Shown here one piece after another: positions 8,001 through 17,441 of a stretch of 26,272 nucleotides of DNA. The notes below the pieces were generated by a model, which was not told the origin of the DNA, ran no database searches, and was given only the letters and a program-made list of their open reading frames with translations. Source of the stretch: Sulfurovum sp. (lineage in GTDB: Bacteria; Campylobacterota; Campylobacteria; Campylobacterales; Sulfurovaceae). Position 1 is the stretch's first letter, and each line of letters begins with the position of its first letter. The stretch spans positions 1-26,272 of the forward strand of contig JALSSQ010000003.1 of NCBI GenBank assembly GCA_026984165.1, given 5' to 3'. The position numbers were made by a program, and so were the translations under genes.

Positions 8001-9044
8001 AGACTTGGAACCAAAACCATGAAATCCTTTGAAAGTGACAGAATGGTGTATGACATGAGAAATTTTTTTAAGCCTTATCATGAATTGCTCGATGACAAAG
8101 GCAATGTTTCCAGAAAATTTAAAATAGTACTTAGGCATACAGAGAGAATATATCAGCAGATGTTGGAAGTAGATACCTCTGCGGATCCAAAACAAAGTGC
8201 ATTCGATATAGTTAGCAAAAAAAGCACATCCTTTCAAAAATCTTTTAAGATAAAAAGTACGCTCTTGCCTCCAAAGTTGCTCAAATGGTATAATGAAGCG
8301 TTGGGGAACAGCTGGGCATATCTTACTTATATGGCAAACGGGAAAATAAAACAAAATTATGATAAGGATATATGGGATTTTTATGTTGATAGAATAAAAA
8401 ATAAATTTCCTCTTAATTTCAAAAGTGAAGATGAAATAGACATTGATGATTTCAAACTTTTTTTCCAAAAAGATGGCATGCTTGATAAATTTTTTACTAA
8501 ACAAGTACTCCCATTTGTTGAAATAGACCGACAAAAAGGAACATACAAAATGAAGAATATCGATGGTTCAACAGTTCATATAAATAAAGAGATGGTGGAC
8601 TCTTTCATTAATGCAAAGAAAATACAGAGGCTTTTCTTTGGAGCTGACGGAAAAGATTTACACTTGAAGTTCATGGCAAAACCAAGAAAATTAAGTAACA
8701 ATATTGCCACTATGGAACTCTCTTTTGAAAATGCTGATATGATCTATGAACACGGCCCCAAAGATGATGCTCAATTTAGTTGGCCTGGACAATCCATAGG
8801 GAGTCTTGCTAAATTCACTCTCTACAATGTACATAGCGAAAGAGTAGTGAAAGTAAGGGGAGGAGGAGACTGGTCGATACTAAGACTTTTATCTAAACTA
8901 TATACGAGAGTAGCAGCGCGCAAAAAACTCTTAGTTAGCTATAAGAAAGGATCTATTATGGGCTCTTTCGAGATTCATGGAAGTATTGCAGAAATTTTTT
9001 CTTCAAAAAGTCCATTAAAGCACTTTGAACTCAAGAAACAATGA
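5091..9044 (+). CDS. tssM: TssM (IcmF family) with an inserted OmpA/MotB-like domain
   Basis: Large inner-membrane component of the T6SS envelope complex, spanning the periplasm to TssJ. The start is the ATG at 5091, overlapping the tssL stop and preceded by GAGGAG; a TTG at 5088 is in frame but less likely. Of 1317 residues: two N-terminal transmembrane helices (about 11-31 and 49-66), a cytoplasmic domain, a third helix (about 428-451), then an OmpA-like domain at about 505-613 with IGYTDN (Asp548), LSLDRAKSV (Arg563) and NRRVEIY, the usual diaminopimelate-contact motifs. The remaining periplasmic IcmF region ends with FSWPGQ and VKVRGGGDWSILRLL, typical of TssM C termini. The P-loop region PWYLILGGAEKEQKS retains Lys/Ser but lacks the second glycine of GxxxxGK(S/T), so NTP binding is doubtful. 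The OmpA insertion is unusual for the family. Confidence 0.95.
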   Translation: MSIRGRSVFRRPVFWIIFMSFVLAVLFVFFGQKLGYASLIDSTRRSWYASVFFLSVIIAVLLYLFLTKEEERKKRQAIREAKWEARRALKRESKLKREATRRLKKKFYEALAIVKKSELYKKKSEYNYEVPWYLILGGAEKEQKSLLNHSGLEFPINIEYKEGGGDTEETFSWHFAEEGVFVSVPNKFVSLEKSTSQHPVWLMFLKLFKKERWRRPINGIIFTINASEIMKEDKNEVEEFAKVIREKLNEVSKTFSSKIPIYMIITGIEEISGFREFFDTLTPEEKREVFGITFEDNIDNISEMIIETKCSNLINNLDSETIKNMHQAWSSEEKKKLFYFVEEFSALLAISAHFASKIFSGTRYYAPLMLRGIYFSDISRGIESPLAMTTYGEKRLITGLFLPKLFDRIILSENQLVKVNDSYGKKFAFFWSIILLLFALGVTAVIYYWTVFLREDTKEIKRIGNTYAQYLHLKKDKKPKLTIKRKSKPIENTIIEIGRIGDKAGGDVSFNSGSAKLTAYAKMELEKISKQLKLLDESTKFKIIGYTDNIGEKEVNIELSLDRAKSVKTFLVQFGIKGERISVDGYGEEKPIATNDTVEGRSLNRRVEIYAYGKKIQRDDISYEEKYIIENQRTDLQKILRMLDALRSMSRKNGNKIEDEPWKPGFFEIAKRNNYVRKIYQDALKSLLLPRVTTIIEKNLLGKIGDRQALQDNLKAYLMLSDLKHRKSDFLEKYMLNRWGNELESSEIKRLNNHLSSLLKGGFQSVSLQKNIISRARRRLTSNAGVAGFIYNNLKEVAKRSKLKDIQFIEVLDAFPNALKGADYRIPGFYTKEGYEKFILIKAKTLIRHLMEQNWILGKKLDKDGGEIELDRIYSKILNLYFIDYRRYWSKALSSIELPKYKTSAELASQLELLSSSVSPIVLVLRLFREHTYLLTPKEKAEAAMKKKIDSGVTVGEFAGSIGSKIDRFQRLGTKTMKSFESDRMVYDMRNFFKPYHELLDDKGNVSRKFKIVLRHTERIYQQMLEVDTSADPKQSAFDIVSKKSTSFQKSFKIKSTLLPPKLLKWYNEALGNSWAYLTYMANGKIKQNYDKDIWDFYVDRIKNKFPLNFKSEDEIDIDDFKLFFQKDGMLDKFFTKQVLPFVEIDRQKGTYKMKNIDGSTVHINKEMVDSFINAKKIQRLFFGADGKDLHLKFMAKPRKLSNNIATMELSFENADMIYEHGPKDDAQFSWPGQSIGSLAKFTLYNVHSERVVKVRGGGDWSILRLLSKLYTRVAARKKLLVSYKKGSIMGSFEIHGSIAEIFSSKSPLKHFELKKQ

Positions 9045-9067
9045 TACGATATACAGAGGAGTAAAAA

Positions 9068-10627
9068 TTGCCAATACTTAACCCAATAGACCCCAATAAC
9101 ATATGTGGTTCTGATTTTAAATATGATGATTTGTATTTGAGTATTGAGGTCGAAATTGAAAAAGATTTTAATGCTACGAATGAAGAAGATATTAAGTGGG
9201 ATTTTGTTATTCAGAAATGCGAAGAGATTTTAACAAAAAACTCTAAAGATCTCAAATTGGCGGCTTACTGGCTATATGGATTATGGAAAAAAAATGGTTG
9301 GAATGATTTTTTCAGCAAGATGGATGTATTTGCTTCATTTTTGGAGTCTTTTGGAAAAGAACTGTACCCAAAATCCCAAAAAAGAAAAGTGAAAATATTT
9401 GAATGGTTAGACAACATTTTTGAAAGCCATTTTCTTGCAATAATAGATCAGCTTTCAGAAGCAGAGCTTGTAAGGCTAGAAGAAATACTTCACAAACTAA
9501 ATTATGCTATTCCAAAGTCCACAGAGAATGATTTGAAAATTTTACAAGAGGTTTACAATAGCACTATAGACCGGATACATAATATTGAATACCAAAAAGA
9601 AGAGAAAGCAAGAGAAGAACAACGTCAAAAAGATGAAGAAGAGAGTCAACAGCTTATAACCGCTGCTGAAAAAGAGAAGAGGGAGTTACGCAGATCAGAA
9701 GAACAAGAAATACTAGACAATCTTTCCACTACATCAATAGAGGATATTAGCTTTGATAAAATACATGACTTAGACTATGAGTCTATAGAATCTTTTATTG
9801 ACCCTATGATTGACATAATTAATGAAAATATAGAGATCTCCCCTGTTGACTATTTTTCCATAAAACCACTTTTATTTTTAGGTGAAATTCTACTCGAGAA
9901 AGCTTTGTCAGATGAAGATATCATTAGAGATGATTTTATACCAAGTGAAGATATATGCAATGCATCAAGGAACATTATTGAAAATGGTTCAGTTATTTTT
10001 AAACATATTTCTATTTTGGAAAAACAACTTGTCGTGCGTCCGACATGGCTTGAAGGATACTACATATTATCACAACTTTTATATAAGCTCGATCAATCAA
10101 ATCATGCAAGGAAAATCGAAGAGAATATACTTCATTTCATACATAGAAGAAGAGAGCTTTTAGAAATGGAGATAGGGGAAAGGACTCTCATAGACGGCAA
10201 AATGTTGGCATGGGTAAATATAAAATTATCTGCTCTGGGTGACAACAAAGATACTACTGCAAAATATAAAATTGCTCATCAGGAAGCACTAACGGTCAAA
10301 AATGAAAAGGGCACAACAGAGGCATTAGAATTTTTGGATAGAAACTATAGGAGTGCCACTTCCGAAGAAGAACGTTTCAGATGGAGACTCCTTTTTTCTG
10401 AATTTGCATTAGAATTAGGAAATAAGAAACTTGCACTTTCATTACTCTTAGAACTTGAAAAAACTATTCAGGAGTACTCATTGGATAAATGGCAACCAGA
10501 GCTTGCTATTAACACATATGAAATTCTTTTAAAACCAATAATGATACAAGAACTAGGTGGTGATGCTAAAGAAAGAATTTATCAAAAATTGAGTATACTT
10601 GATATGCAAAAAGTCATAAACATTTAA
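9068..10627 (+). CDS. tssA: TssA assembly/cap protein (ImpA N-domain, VasJ-like C-domain)
   Basis: TssA proteins prime baseplate and sheath assembly or cap the growing sheath. The start is a TTG at 9068: GAGGAG ends 7 bases before it and no ATG is near. The N-terminal segment LNPIDPNNICGSDFKYDD with WDFVIQKCEEIL (about 2-60) is the ImpA_N signature (P-x-x-P-x-G-x-D). Residues about 180-220 are highly charged, likely a coiled-coil linker. The C-terminal half (about 320-500) contains RPTWLEGYYILSQLLYKL, GERTLIDGKMLAWV and WRLLFSEFALELG, resembling VasJ-type TssA C-domains. At 519 residues it is a long TssA. The separate functional class (sheath-capping or baseplate type) cannot be assigned safely. 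Located between tssM and tssB. Confidence 0.88.
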   Translation: MPILNPIDPNNICGSDFKYDDLYLSIEVEIEKDFNATNEEDIKWDFVIQKCEEILTKNSKDLKLAAYWLYGLWKKNGWNDFFSKMDVFASFLESFGKELYPKSQKRKVKIFEWLDNIFESHFLAIIDQLSEAELVRLEEILHKLNYAIPKSTENDLKILQEVYNSTIDRIHNIEYQKEEKAREEQRQKDEEESQQLITAAEKEKRELRRSEEQEILDNLSTTSIEDISFDKIHDLDYESIESFIDPMIDIINENIEISPVDYFSIKPLLFLGEILLEKALSDEDIIRDDFIPSEDICNASRNIIENGSVIFKHISILEKQLVVRPTWLEGYYILSQLLYKLDQSNHARKIEENILHFIHRRRELLEMEIGERTLIDGKMLAWVNIKLSALGDNKDTTAKYKIAHQEALTVKNEKGTTEALEFLDRNYRSATSEEERFRWRLLFSEFALELGNKKLALSLLLELEKTIQEYSLDKWQPELAINTYEILLKPIMIQELGGDAKERIYQKLSILDMQKVINI

Positions 10628-10645
10628 TAGAGAGGGAGTATTTCT

Positions 10646-11137
10646 ATGGGCAATAAACAGTCAGAGTCACCTAAAGAGCGTATTAATGTAACATACAAGC
10701 CTGCGACAGATGGAGCGAGCGAGGAGGTAGAAATCCCTTATAAGATTCTTGTACTTGGAGAATTTAATCCAAATGAAGAGTTTACAACAGTGGAGGACAG
10801 AAAACGTATAAACGTTAATAAATCAAACTTTAACGATGTATTGGATAAGCAAAACATTACACTTGATATCTCAGTTGATAACAAACTTACAGATAAAAAA
10901 GATGAAACATTGGATGTAAAAATAAATTTTTCAAGCATGAAGGATTTTACACCTGCGAACATTGTAGATCAGGTTGATGAGTTGAAAAAATTACAAAAAC
11001 TCAGGGAATCACTAATGTCCCTCAAGGGTCCTTTGGGAAATATACCTGCATTCAGAAAGGCTATCTCAGAGGCAATAGAAAACCCCGAAGAAGCCGCAAA
11101 GATACTTGCGGAGCTTGGTGTAGAGAAAGAAGATTAA
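10646..11137 (+). CDS. tssB: TssB sheath small subunit
   Basis: Small subunit of the contractile sheath (VipA type), pairing with TssC. 163 residues; the family signature is clear in RINVTYKPATDGASEEVEIPYKI followed by LVLGEFN at about residues 12-41, then the RKRINVNKSNFNDVL strand and the C-terminal LKKLQKLRESLMSLKGPLGN helix region that packs on TssC. The ATG at 10646 is preceded by GAGGGAG. The next gene, tssC, starts 9 bp after the stop, as expected for proteins made in equal amounts. Confidence 0.97.
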   Translation: MGNKQSESPKERINVTYKPATDGASEEVEIPYKILVLGEFNPNEEFTTVEDRKRINVNKSNFNDVLDKQNITLDISVDNKLTDKKDETLDVKINFSSMKDFTPANIVDQVDELKKLQKLRESLMSLKGPLGNIPAFRKAISEAIENPEEAAKILAELGVEKED

Positions 11138-11146
11138 GGAGTAGTC

Positions 11147-12619
11147 ATGAATAAAACTGGAAATAGCCAACATAATAAGACCACAAAAGAAGCCGGACTT
11201 CTTGACAATATTATAGCACAAACAAAGCTTACACAAGATGATGAGGGTTACGAGGCAGTAAAAACCGGCGTTGGTGCTCTCATTAAACAACTTATTAAGA
11301 CAGGCAACAAAGAAACAATCAATAAAGATATAGTAAACAGTATGATTGCAGAGCTTGATAGAAAAATGGGTCTTCAAATGGATGAAATACTACACAATGA
11401 AAAACTTCAGTATCTTGAAAGCCGATGGAGGGGACTAGAAACACTTGTGAGCCAAACAGACTTTACACAAAATATTACTATTGAAATACTCAATGTTTCC
11501 AAAGAACAGATTATGGAAGACTTTGAGGACAACCCAGATACCACGCAAACCGGACTCTACAAACATGTGTATACTTCTGGTTATGGTCAATTTGGGGGGA
11601 AAACAGTAGGTACTGTTTTGGCAGATTATGAATTCTCCCCTGGAAATGCGGATATAAAATTCCTCCATAAAGCAGCTGCAATATCGGCCATGGCTCATAC
11701 ACCATTCATTGCTGCCGCAGGACCTAAATTTTTTGGTATGGATTCATTTGAAGGTCTGCCTGATCTAAAAGATATGGAAGACCTTCACACTGGTCCACAA
11801 TTTGCAGGCTGGAGAGGTCTTCGAGAAAATGAAGACTCTAAATACATTGGGCTTACACTGCCTCGTTTTTTACTGAGAGCGCCCTATGATCCAGAAGACA
11901 ACCCAGTTAAAAACTTTCGATACAAAGAACAGGTAAAAGGCAAACATGATAATTACCTTTGGGGAAATACCACTTATGCTTTTGGTACGAGGTTAGTAGA
12001 AAGCTTTGCTAACCATAGATGGTGTACAAATATTATAGGTCCAAAAGGCGGAGGTGCTGTCAAAAATCTTCCTGTGCATACTTTTGAGAGCATGGGTGAT
12101 ATAGAGATGAAAATACCTACTGAAGTACTTATATCAGACAGGAGAGAGTTTGAATTGTCAGAGTTAGGATTCATTCCATTGACTATGCGAAAAGATAGTG
12201 ATAACGCTGCCTTCTTTGCTGCAAATTCAGTGCAATCTCCAAAAAAATTCCCAAATACTCCAGAAGGGCAAGCTGCAGAGCTTAATTACAAGTTGGGTAC
12301 GCAATTACCATACCTTTTTGCAGCTACCAGAATGGCACACTATGTAAAAGTTATACAGAGAGAGTATATAGGATCATGGAGAGAGAGAGGCGACTTGGAA
12401 TCTGAGTTGAATAAATGGATAAGGCAATATGTAGCAGACCAAGAAAATCCATCAGCCGAAATACGAAGTCAAAGACCATTTAAAGGTGCAAAAATAGAAG
12501 TCTTTGATGTACCAAACGACCCAGGCTGGTACCGTGTCAAGATAGGGTTAAGACCTCACTTTAAATATATGGGTGCGGACTTTGAACTTTCCTTGGTTGG
12601 AAAACTTGAAAAGGAGTAG
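11147..12619 (+). CDS. tssC: TssC sheath large subunit
   Basis: Large subunit of the T6SS contractile sheath (VipB type). 490 residues, the usual length. Family hallmarks include LQYLESRWRGLETLV (about 85-100), the FIAAAGPKFFGM segment, YIGLTLPRFLLRAPY, YLWGNTTYAFGTRL, the GGGAVKNLPVH loop, LGFIPLTMRKDSDNAAFFAANS, and the C-terminal FELSLVGKL strand that completes the handshake sheet of the sheath. An N-terminal helix around EAGLLDNIIAQTKL (about 15-29) corresponds to the region that ClpV recognises in contracted sheaths of other species; tssH is present in this operon. AAGGAG precedes the ATG. Confidence 0.98.
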   Translation: MNKTGNSQHNKTTKEAGLLDNIIAQTKLTQDDEGYEAVKTGVGALIKQLIKTGNKETINKDIVNSMIAELDRKMGLQMDEILHNEKLQYLESRWRGLETLVSQTDFTQNITIEILNVSKEQIMEDFEDNPDTTQTGLYKHVYTSGYGQFGGKTVGTVLADYEFSPGNADIKFLHKAAAISAMAHTPFIAAAGPKFFGMDSFEGLPDLKDMEDLHTGPQFAGWRGLRENEDSKYIGLTLPRFLLRAPYDPEDNPVKNFRYKEQVKGKHDNYLWGNTTYAFGTRLVESFANHRWCTNIIGPKGGGAVKNLPVHTFESMGDIEMKIPTEVLISDRREFELSELGFIPLTMRKDSDNAAFFAANSVQSPKKFPNTPEGQAAELNYKLGTQLPYLFAATRMAHYVKVIQREYIGSWRERGDLESELNKWIRQYVADQENPSAEIRSQRPFKGAKIEVFDVPNDPGWYRVKIGLRPHFKYMGADFELSLVGKLEKE

Positions 12620-12629
12620 TTCGTATTAA

Positions 12630-13034
12630 ATGTATGAAGGAAGTTTATTTGAAAAACTTACAAGAGCTTTTCAGGGTCAAAAATATGGGGATGAAGAGAT
12701 ACTTTATCACTCAATCGCAAATAATCTCTCCGATATATTTTCTACTAATGCGGGCAGCAGTCTCGCCTGTAAAGACTATGGGAAACCGGAATTAAATGAT
12801 ATAAATTTAAGTCTTGAGGAATCTTTAGCAAATATAAGCGAAAGTTTTTCCTCAAGTATCCTTGAGTATGAGCCTAGACTTTATGATATTTCAGTAAAAG
12901 CCGTATCACACACAAATAACCTTAGTAAAATAGACATTAATATCACGGGATACATGAGAGTTAATCATAAAAACCAGAAGGTTCGATATAAAGCCTATAT
13001 ATCCGGTGATGGAATTATTGAGGTTCAAAGATGA
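12630..13034 (+). CDS. tssE: TssE baseplate protein (gp25-like)
   Basis: Baseplate wedge protein homologous to phage T4 gp25, from which sheath polymerisation starts. 134 residues. The N-terminal SLFEKL (about 5-10) fits the LLERL-type motif of TssE, and EPRL at about 81-84 is the conserved EPR motif of gp25-like proteins. The Shine-Dalgarno AAGGAG (12611-12616) is rather far from the ATG (13 bp), overlapping the end of tssC. The last bases overlap the tssF start (ATGA), suggesting translational coupling of the two baseplate proteins. Confidence 0.95.
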   Translation: MYEGSLFEKLTRAFQGQKYGDEEILYHSIANNLSDIFSTNAGSSLACKDYGKPELNDINLSLEESLANISESFSSSILEYEPRLYDISVKAVSHTNNLSKIDINITGYMRVNHKNQKVRYKAYISGDGIIEVQR

Positions 13035-14788
13035 CAATAAATGAATATTACACACAGGAACTCAGAGCATTAAGGGATTTAGGTGCAGAATTCTCCGAGA
13101 AAAATCCTGGATTATCCACCTTTTTGTCGAGAAAAGTACAAGATCCAGATGTTGAAAGACTATTGGAAGGCTTTGCTTTTCTTACTGGGAGACTTAGGCA
13201 ATATTTAGATCAAGAGTTACCTGAAATATCCCACACTCTCGCACAAGTATTGTGGCCAAATTTCCTTCGACCGATTCCATCCTATAGTATTCTTCAATAC
13301 AATCCAATTGATACGCAAGATTCCATAGTGATACCAAAAGGTGAAGAGGTGCTTGCAGAACATCCTAAAAATAACACTAAATGCATATTCACAACATGCT
13401 ATGAAACGGAAGTTATGCCTATAAATTTAGACTCTGCCACATATCATGAACATGGAGAAAATGGAGTAATAGAGCTCTCCTTTTCGCTAAATACAAACAA
13501 TATAAACCTAAAAGATATCAGCTTTGACAAATTAAGATTTTATATTGGTGACCATGAACAGCTATCTGAGATTCTCTATCTTTATTTAACATACTATGTA
13601 GAACAAGTTGAAATTATTCTTGAAAACAGACCGCATGAAGGGAAAATAACCAATGGATATTTTAAAAAAGTTGGCTTCTCTGAAGATGAACAGATATTGC
13701 CACTTTCAAAAAATACTTTTCTTGGACATGCTCTATTGCAAGAATTTTTTGCCTATAGGGAGAAATTCTTTTTTTTAGATTTAGAAAATATTTCACTCAA
13801 TTCTCTTTTTTCAGAAAAAGAACTTGAGAAAAGCAGGTTTTTTTCTATTAAAATTACCCTTACAGAAAAACTTAAAAGCAAAAAGACGATTGATAAAGAT
13901 AACTTTAAGCTTTACTGCACACCTATTGTTAATATATTTGAAACTGAAGCAATTCCCATTAGCAAGAACTTAGAAGAAGAGTATGAGGTCATACCTGCCT
14001 CAGCTCCTTATCAAGAAAGCGAAGTATACGCTTTACAGACTGTTCATGGATGGGATAGCAGGGATAGTAATTATTGCAAATATCTGCCATTTGAATTTTT
14101 TGAACATGGTGCAAAAAATACTGAATACTATCAGACAATGGTCAAACTCTCAGAAGATCAAGAGAGAACAAAAACATTTATAAGATTTGGGATATCATCA
14201 GACACGGAAGCAATTTATGAAGGGACAAAAACGGTATCCATTGATATACTTGCTACAAATAGAAATCTGCCATCATCATTAGAGGTTGGATCAATTTCAA
14301 CTCCTGGCTCGACAACTATAATTTCAAGTGTTCAATTTCAGAATATAACTATTCCAACCAAGAGTTATATACCTCCTATTTCTGGAGATTTTTTATGGAG
14401 AATCATATCAAATATGACTCAAAATTATTTAGCTTTGGACAACATAGAAATACTTAGAAATATTCTTGAAGCATATGACTTTATAGGCGTAAGCAACTTA
14501 CTTCAAAAGAAGCATACAACTTCAATCCTCAAAGGATTGAAATCGATTTCGCATGTAACCTATGATAGGATCTACAAAGGTTTACCAATAAGAGGCACCA
14601 AGACAAAACTTATGTTAAATTCAAAAAATTTCTCTTCTTTGGGTGAAGCTTATTTATTTGCTACTATATTGGATGATTTTTTTGCACTCTACTGCTCTAT
14701 TAATACATTTCATGAATTTGAAGTAGTTATTGATCAAAAAGCAAAATTTTCATGGGAGCCTAGAATAGGAGGAGTATCACTAGGATAG
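13031..14788 (+). CDS. tssF: TssF baseplate protein
   Basis: Large baseplate wedge protein. 585 residues, typical for the family. The N-terminal segment INEYYTQELRALRDLGAEFSEK and DPDVERLLEGFAFLTGRLRQYLDQELPEISHTL are diagnostic of TssF (VasA). The C-terminal FWEPRIGG-like ending (FSWEPRIGGVSL) is also typical. It starts inside the end of tssE (ATGA overlap). In most T6SS loci tssG follows immediately; here only 73 bp separate the stop from the next gene, tssH, and no tssG is found in the window. Confidence 0.96.
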   Translation: MTINEYYTQELRALRDLGAEFSEKNPGLSTFLSRKVQDPDVERLLEGFAFLTGRLRQYLDQELPEISHTLAQVLWPNFLRPIPSYSILQYNPIDTQDSIVIPKGEEVLAEHPKNNTKCIFTTCYETEVMPINLDSATYHEHGENGVIELSFSLNTNNINLKDISFDKLRFYIGDHEQLSEILYLYLTYYVEQVEIILENRPHEGKITNGYFKKVGFSEDEQILPLSKNTFLGHALLQEFFAYREKFFFLDLENISLNSLFSEKELEKSRFFSIKITLTEKLKSKKTIDKDNFKLYCTPIVNIFETEAIPISKNLEEEYEVIPASAPYQESEVYALQTVHGWDSRDSNYCKYLPFEFFEHGAKNTEYYQTMVKLSEDQERTKTFIRFGISSDTEAIYEGTKTVSIDILATNRNLPSSLEVGSISTPGSTTIISSVQFQNITIPTKSYIPPISGDFLWRIISNMTQNYLALDNIEILRNILEAYDFIGVSNLLQKKHTTSILKGLKSISHVTYDRIYKGLPIRGTKTKLMLNSKNFSSLGEAYLFATILDDFFALYCSINTFHEFEVVIDQKAKFSWEPRIGGVSLG

Positions 14789-14861
14789 TCGATATAGTCT
14801 AATATATGTAGTATTTCATCTTTTTTTAGATAAAATATAAAAATTTTTGGGAGCAGTACTT

Positions 14862-17441
14862 GTGAAAATAGAGCTTAAAAAACTTATTGAAAATCTTGAT
14901 CCGGCAGTAAAAGTATATCTTGAAAATGCCATACAGCATACAATAATCCGCGGAGGCAGAGAAATACTTATTGAAGATATGCTGTATGCAATGTTACAAA
15001 ATAAAGATAGTATTTTTTACAAGTTGTTAGAACAATATAATATTGATGTGGGAAAAATGACGAAAGTGCTTACAGAAGGCACTAAACAAAGTAGCGGTGG
15101 GGAGAGTGGTAATCCGATCTTTTCATCGGTACTTATCAAATGGTTTGAAAATAGCTACATGTTAAACAAATTAGATTTAGATCTTGACCTAATTTCCGAG
15201 ATATCGCTTCTTTACACTATGTTTGAGTACAGTGACCATTATTTAAGTACAGACTACTTCTCGCTGTTTTACCATACGGACAGCAAAGAGATAACAACCT
15301 TGCTTAAAGGTCTATTGCATGAAAAAAAAACATATTCGTCCAAGCAAAACCCATCCAAAACTGATTCAGGAGTGAGTGAACTTGAAAAGTATACCGAAGA
15401 CCTGACAGAGGCAGCAAAAAATGGAAAAGTCGATCCTGTCTTATCACGTGATAAAGAAATAAAACAAGCAATAGACATCCTTTCAAGAAGACGAAAAAAT
15501 AACCCTATAATGGTAGGAGAAGCTGGAGTCGGAAAGACGGCGATTGTAGAAGGACTTGCATTAAAAATAATTAACAGGGATGTACCAAAACATTTACACA
15601 ATGCCAAACTTCTATCACTTGACCTTGGTGCCATGCAGGCAGGTGCTAGCATAAAAGGAGAGTTTGAAAGAAGGCTTCAAGCTGTTATTAACGAGATTAA
15701 ATCAAGTACTCAGTTTATTATACTTTTTATTGATGAGGCACACACTCTTATAGGTGCTGGTGGCAACGAGGGTAGCAGTGATGCCGCCAATCTTCTCAAA
15801 CCTGCACTTGCCAGAGGAGAGCTAAAAACAATTGCTGCCACCACCTGGCTTGAATACAGAAAGTATTTTGAAAAAGATCCCGCATTATCTAGGCGATTTC
15901 AAAAAATTGACCTTTATGAACCAACCATAGAGCAAGCTACAACAATATTAAGAGGCATTGCATCTAAATATGAAGAGGCACATGGTGTATATATAGAAGA
16001 CGATGCCTTGAAAGCAGCAGCAAACTTATCTGCAAGATACATAACAGGAAGACAGCTCCCAGACAAGGCTATTGATGTATTGGATACCGCTTGTGCCAAT
16101 GTAAAAATAGGAAAAAGCAATGAACCGTTCTCGTTGACAGAAAAAAAGAATGAAGTAGCTGTACTTCAAAAAGAGTTGGGCTTTCTCCAGAGAGATCAAC
16201 AGTTGGGCATTAAGGATAATAAGGAAAGAATTGCAGAGATTAAAAATGATATAGCTGTGTTAGAAGATGCGCTCAAGAGAGACACTGAAATTTGGCAGAA
16301 GCAGAAAAAAAAGCTGGATGAGATAGAGGCTTTAAAGAAAACGGATAACAAAGAACGGCTAAAATACGCATATAGGGAATATAAAGAACTCAAAAGAGAA
16401 ACTTTAACTATCCATGAGCATGTTACGGAAGAACAAATTGCAGAAGTTATATCGTCATGGACAGGCATACCTCTAGGAAATATGAAAAAAACACAGGCTA
16501 AGAACGCAATGGATCTTCCGGAACTACTCAAAAGCAATGTTATAGGGCAGGATGAGGCCATTGAGTATATAGGAAGGTTGCTACAAATATCAACAGCAGG
16601 GCTTAAGAAAGAGAATGTACCAGAAGGTGTATTTTTACTAGTAGGACCAAGTGGGGTAGGGAAAACGGAGACGGCTATCAGCATAGCTAAACATCTTTTT
16701 GGTGGCGACCGCTTTTTAACAACGATAAATATGACGGAGTTTCAAGAAAAACATACTGTTTCGAGACTCATAGGCTCACCTCCAGGATATGTTGGATATG
16801 GTGACGGAGGTCAATTAACCGATCCAGTAAGGATAAAGCCTTACTCTGTTGTTCTTCTTGATGAGATTGAAAAAGCCCACCCCGATATACTTAATCTCTT
16901 TTATCAAATATTTGATAAGGGGGTTGCGAATGACGGGGAAGGGAGAGAGATAGACTTTAGTAATACGATAATTATCATGACATCAAATTTAGCTACAAAG
17001 GAAATCACAAAGCTCTGCACAGAAAACAAAGAGGTATCAATAGAAGAACTATCTAAAAAAATATTACCATTGCTCTCCAAATACCTAAAGCCCGCATTAC
17101 TTGGCAGGTTAAATGTTATACCATACAAAAACCTATCCATGAAAGCGCTCAAAAAAATCGCTGAACTAAAATTAGCTGCAATAAAAAATCAACTAGAGGA
17201 AAAAGATATTGAATTTATATATGACAATAAACTTCTTGAACGCATTGTTTTATTATCAAACACTACTGAGACTGGGGCAAGAAACCTTGAATTAATCATA
17301 AACAACAATATAATGCCGAAGCTATCCAAAGTAGTACTCGATAGCATGATTAATGAGAACGAATTTTCATCTATTATTAAAATTAACACTGAAAATAATG
17401 ATATAAAGATTACTCATAGCCATATGGAGACAAATATATGA
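14862..17441 (+). CDS. tssH: ClpV/TssH sheath-recycling AAA+ ATPase
   Basis: Hexameric Hsp100-type ATPase that disassembles contracted TssBC sheaths. The start is taken as GTG 14862: GGGAG lies 8 bp before it and the resulting MKIELKKLIENLDP matches the ClpV N terminus; a TTG at 14847 is in frame but leaves that GGGAG inside the gene. 859 residues. From the GTG: Clp N-domain about 1-160; first AAA+ with Walker A GEAGVGKT (219-226) and Walker B FIDEAH (289-294); coiled-coil middle region about 425-515; second AAA+ with GPSGVGKT (595-602) and VVLLDEIEKAH (663-673). The motif WTGIPLG precedes the second module. Both ATPase sites look intact. A T-rich stretch with TAAAAT before the gene could hold an internal promoter, but this is weak. 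The stop overlaps the next start (ATGA). Confidence 0.96.
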   Translation: MKIELKKLIENLDPAVKVYLENAIQHTIIRGGREILIEDMLYAMLQNKDSIFYKLLEQYNIDVGKMTKVLTEGTKQSSGGESGNPIFSSVLIKWFENSYMLNKLDLDLDLISEISLLYTMFEYSDHYLSTDYFSLFYHTDSKEITTLLKGLLHEKKTYSSKQNPSKTDSGVSELEKYTEDLTEAAKNGKVDPVLSRDKEIKQAIDILSRRRKNNPIMVGEAGVGKTAIVEGLALKIINRDVPKHLHNAKLLSLDLGAMQAGASIKGEFERRLQAVINEIKSSTQFIILFIDEAHTLIGAGGNEGSSDAANLLKPALARGELKTIAATTWLEYRKYFEKDPALSRRFQKIDLYEPTIEQATTILRGIASKYEEAHGVYIEDDALKAAANLSARYITGRQLPDKAIDVLDTACANVKIGKSNEPFSLTEKKNEVAVLQKELGFLQRDQQLGIKDNKERIAEIKNDIAVLEDALKRDTEIWQKQKKKLDEIEALKKTDNKERLKYAYREYKELKRETLTIHEHVTEEQIAEVISSWTGIPLGNMKKTQAKNAMDLPELLKSNVIGQDEAIEYIGRLLQISTAGLKKENVPEGVFLLVGPSGVGKTETAISIAKHLFGGDRFLTTINMTEFQEKHTVSRLIGSPPGYVGYGDGGQLTDPVRIKPYSVVLLDEIEKAHPDILNLFYQIFDKGVANDGEGREIDFSNTIIIMTSNLATKEITKLCTENKEVSIEELSKKILPLLSKYLKPALLGRLNVIPYKNLSMKALKKIAELKLAAIKNQLEEKDIEFIYDNKLLERIVLLSNTTETGARNLELIINNNIMPKLSKVVLDSMINENEFSSIIKINTENNDIKITHSHMETNI

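Noticed and set aside
7941..8534. Minus-strand 197-codon open frame inside tssM
   Set aside because: Antisense to a conserved TssM region, with Phe/Ile-rich composition expected of the complement of Lys/Asn-rich coding DNA.
16196..16684. Minus-strand 162-codon open frame inside tssH
   Set aside because: Antisense shadow of the ClpV middle region and second Walker A; Ser/Leu-rich composition, no start signal.
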